Shown: one piece after another, positions 62,112-64,000 of the stretch
Numbering within the stretch: position 1 is the first letter of the stretch
Layout of the letters: each line of letters starts with the position of its first letter
Source: Pseudoalteromonas sp. OOF1S-7
GTDB taxonomy: Bacteria; Pseudomonadota; Gammaproteobacteria; Enterobacterales; Alteromonadaceae
Direction of reading: 5' to 3'
NCBI RefSeq assembly: GCF_022347765.1
Contig: NZ_JAKRFZ010000001.1
Span: 434,001 to 498,000, forward strand
DNA length: 64,000 bases
The notes under the pieces: model-generated
Databases searched by the model: none
Seen by the model: only the letters and a program-made list of their open reading frames with translations
Told to the model about the DNA's origin: nothing
Program-made: the position numbers and the translations under genes

Positions 62112-62537
62112 CTATCGACCCCAGCATCGATCTGCGGTAAACGTTCCTGTACTGCCGCGAATATTTAGATTATTAATGGTCAACGTGGTGCACTCAGTGT
62201 CATCTGCCAGCGGCCCACCGCTTGCTGTGGCTCTGATCACGAAAGAATTTAGGTCGTCACCCAGCTCAATCTCCAGTGAGAAATAGTTATTTTCTGTTGT
62301 CGCGGGTAACCCCAGTGCCGCCAGTGAGTTGGTGTATTGGCGGTTATCAACAAAATACTGCTCTTGTTTGTTCGCCGCATCCAGTAAAGTTGCTGCTGCT
62401 TCAGCTCTGGCAGCGCGTCTGACATATTCCGCATAGCTGGGATAGGCGATACTGGCTAAAATCCCCAGAATAGCGATGGTGATCATCATCTCAACCAGGG
62501 TAAATCCCAGTTCTGTGTGCTTAGTTTTTTTCATCAT
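62112..62537 (-). CDS. pilE: Type IV pilin PilE
   Basis: Protein of 141 aa with prepilin leader KHTELG/FTLVEMMITIAILGILASIAYPSYAEYVRR and a C-terminal pilin domain with a Cys pair (DDTECTTLTI and DRCWGR), the PilE minor-pilin pattern. Its start overlaps the pilY1 stop by 17 bases. Order pilY1-pilE is that of the fimU-pilV-W-X-Y1-E cluster; the other genes would lie to the right of the window. Confidence 0.9.
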   Translation of the reverse strand: MMKKTKHTELGFTLVEMMITIAILGILASIAYPSYAEYVRRAARAEAAATLLDAANKQEQYFVDNRQYTNSLAALGLPATTENNYFSLEIELGDDLNSFVIRATASGGPLADDTECTTLTINNLNIRGSTGTFTADRCWGR

Positions 62538-64000
62538 GCTCTTCTTTTTTGTAAATGTACAATAGCCGCGTTTGCATTGTGATTGTTACCTCTTTAGAGC
62601 CCGTTGGACCACCAACACTGCCATCCGACTTACGATATGGCTCAGCGGCGTCTGGTTCTACCAACTTCACCTTGCCATCAACAACATCACTTGAATTACC
62701 GTCATCGAGATGGACAACCGGACTGATCAGCTGAGCTTTAATCGTAGTACTGCCATCTTCCTCGGTATGCTCACTATAGTGCACTCTGGGTGTATCCGGC
62801 ACTTCTGCCGTGGTTTGATAACTGCGCTGATCCAGCATCTGCATGCCATAATTGAGGTGCAAAACATACAGCCTACCCTTACCTGCGGTGATCGAGCACT
62901 CGTTCACTTCGACACTGGCCGGGGTAAAGGTGGTGTAGTAGGCCACACCGGCAACCACAGTCGCAGCTGCCATCGACTTCTCGCCATTTCCGAGTTTTAA
63001 TTTCCAGCCCTTAGCCGCGCCCAGCTCGACTTCTTTTTCAACAAAGCTATCAAAATCATCGAGGCGGGAATAAAACGGATCATTCGTGACATTCAGCAAA
63101 TCCGACGAACGGATAACATCCGGTCTCGTCTCTCGGTCGAATGATCGGGTTTTGGTATTTTCATCCCTAATCATGTAGAGAAAGTCTTGCACTGAGGTGG
63201 ACGTAGGCTTAGCCCGGTTACCACTGCCAATCAGAAGACCATCATAGGGGATATCCCGACGGATTGTTACCGTCTGACCGTTTACCGTTTTGGTTGAGAC
63301 CTTAGAGAAATAGGTGCGAGCAACCACCGGACGATAGAAAAAACGCCGTTCATTATTGTCGGTGTTACCACTGAGGTTGGCCAGCTGAAAATGAGTCCAG
63401 GGGGTTTCACTGTCATTGGGTTTGGTGCCAGGTAAGTCAAACCGCCACACTCCGCCTCCGGTATCGGAGGCATATATACGGTCTATATAACCGTCGTAAT
63501 CAGAGTCAACCGTGCTGACGTCAGCAGCGATACTGTGTTTGCCCTTGAAGCCGTTGTCGGCGGTCAAGCTCCAAAATGGTTTACCGGTTTCGATGTCAAC
63601 GATGTAAATCCCGCGGCCTTTATTGTCCTCGGAAAACAAGGCATTGTCTTTATTGGTGTCATATCCGCCACCAAAGATAATCACCGGTGTATCAGGCTTT
63701 GCCTTAATAAAAGTGACCTGAGGCTTAGACCAGGTTTGCGCTAACTGCTCGTAAGGTGCCACACCGCCTTTTATCGGCCCCCCCCAAAGTAACCTGGGGT
63801 TATCTGGCGAGGTAATATCAAAACCATAATATTCATTACCGCCACGGCGCATACCCACAATGAGCCACACCCGCTCACCGCTGCCAACCATACCATCATC
63901 ATTTTTATCCCAGAAGTACACCGTAATTGGACCATCGACCCCGTAGAGTTTAGTGTCATCCTGACGATCCATTTGCGGCTTAAGGATATCTAACAATGAG
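62521..64000 (-). CDS. pilY1: PilY1-type pilus tip/adhesin, C-terminal part (cut by window end)
   Basis: The frame is open to the window end (the TTG at 63996 is internal) and gives 493 residues of a much longer protein. It is the C-terminal beta-propeller of PilY1: GVDGPITVYFWDKNDDGMVGSGERVWLIVGMRRGGNEYYGFD, VSTVDSDYDGYIDRIYASDTGGGVWRFDL, where D-x-D-x-D-G-x-x-D (DSDYDGYID, about residue 160) is the calcium-binding loop that controls pilus retraction. PilY1 acts at the tip of type IV pili. Confidence 0.9.
   Translation of the reverse strand, partial: SLLDILKPQMDRQDDTKLYGVDGPITVYFWDKNDDGMVGSGERVWLIVGMRRGGNEYYGFDITSPDNPRLLWGGPIKGGVAPYEQLAQTWSKPQVTFIKAKPDTPVIIFGGGYDTNKDNALFSEDNKGRGIYIVDIETGKPFWSLTADNGFKGKHSIAADVSTVDSDYDGYIDRIYASDTGGGVWRFDLPGTKPNDSETPWTHFQLANLSGNTDNNERRFFYRPVVARTYFSKVSTKTVNGQTVTIRRDIPYDGLLIGSGNRAKPTSTSVQDFLYMIRDENTKTRSFDRETRPDVIRSSDLLNVTNDPFYSRLDDFDSFVEKEVELGAAKGWKLKLGNGEKSMAAATVVAGVAYYTTFTPASVEVNECSITAGKGRLYVLHLNYGMQMLDQRSYQTTAEVPDTPRVHYSEHTEEDGSTTIKAQLISPVVHLDDGNSSDVVDGKVKLVEPDAAEPYRKSDGSVGGPTGSKEVTITMQTRLLYIYKKEEHDEKN

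Overview
The window is a 64 kb piece of a gammaproteobacterial chromosome. Gene content and protein style point to a marine Alteromonadales bacterium, most likely Pseudoalteromonas or a close relative. The evidence is the gene neighbourhoods (nadB/ygfX/sdhE/ygfZ, rpsP-rimM-trmD-rplS, pheL-pheA facing tyrA, rluD-pgeF-clpB), the TonB receptors, the secreted chitinase and the heme-uptake locus. This genus call is inference; no rRNA or tRNA gene is present to fix it. The DNA is almost entirely ordinary core chromosome, with no phage, insertion sequence or CRISPR array. Both ends cut genes: nadB on the left and pilY1 on the right.

Layout. 1-8 kb: nadB end, ygfX-sdhE divergent from ygfZ-slyD, a yciU/DUF481/membrane operon, a crotonase, lrgAB and a small MscS channel. 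8-13 kb: a multidomain GH18 chitinase, the YghU glutathione enzyme and a Fur-box-preceded small gene followed by Mn superoxide dismutase. 13-24 kb: a 162-bp inverted-repeat element, aroC-prmB, smrB, a double-receiver regulator, a possible sigma-54 unit of two tiny genes, a 2-Cys peroxiredoxin, fadR, a MerR/methyltransferase divergent pair, a DUF418 protein overlapping tail to tail with an AraC-type membrane regulator, Nudix and dsbB. 24.6-28.4 kb: an unannotated 52-codon gene on the minus strand that looks like a double-glycine RiPP/bacteriocin precursor with its own terminator, then a TonB receptor and a periplasmic binding-like protein. 28-37 kb: comEA-like gene, SOS-controlled yebG, an aromatic aminotransferase, a GAF protein, a REC-PP2C-HATPase/STAS partner-switching pair, yciH and a Cache-PAS-GGDEF-EAL protein. 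37-42 kb: pheL attenuator, pheA, tyrA with a TyrR-like box, and the rpsP operon. 42-48 kb: a Fur-box-controlled heme locus (TonB receptor divergent from hutBCD-hutZ). 48-64 kb: ffh, a CcsA-like protein, a CorB-type CNNM protein, a lytic transglycosylase-like lipoprotein, gshA, an MDR oxidoreductase, clpB, pgeF, rluD, bamD, glnB and type IV pilus genes.

How it works together. Several modules are complete: heme import from outer membrane to cytoplasmic degradation; Phe and Tyr branch enzymes with visible attenuation (pheL) and a TyrR-like operator; and a partner-switching signalling set lying next to a cyclic-di-GMP enzyme. The most novel item is the small double-glycine peptide gene at 24645-24803. 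The two tiny genes at 17350-17764 behind a sigma-54-like promoter and a perfect long dyad come next.
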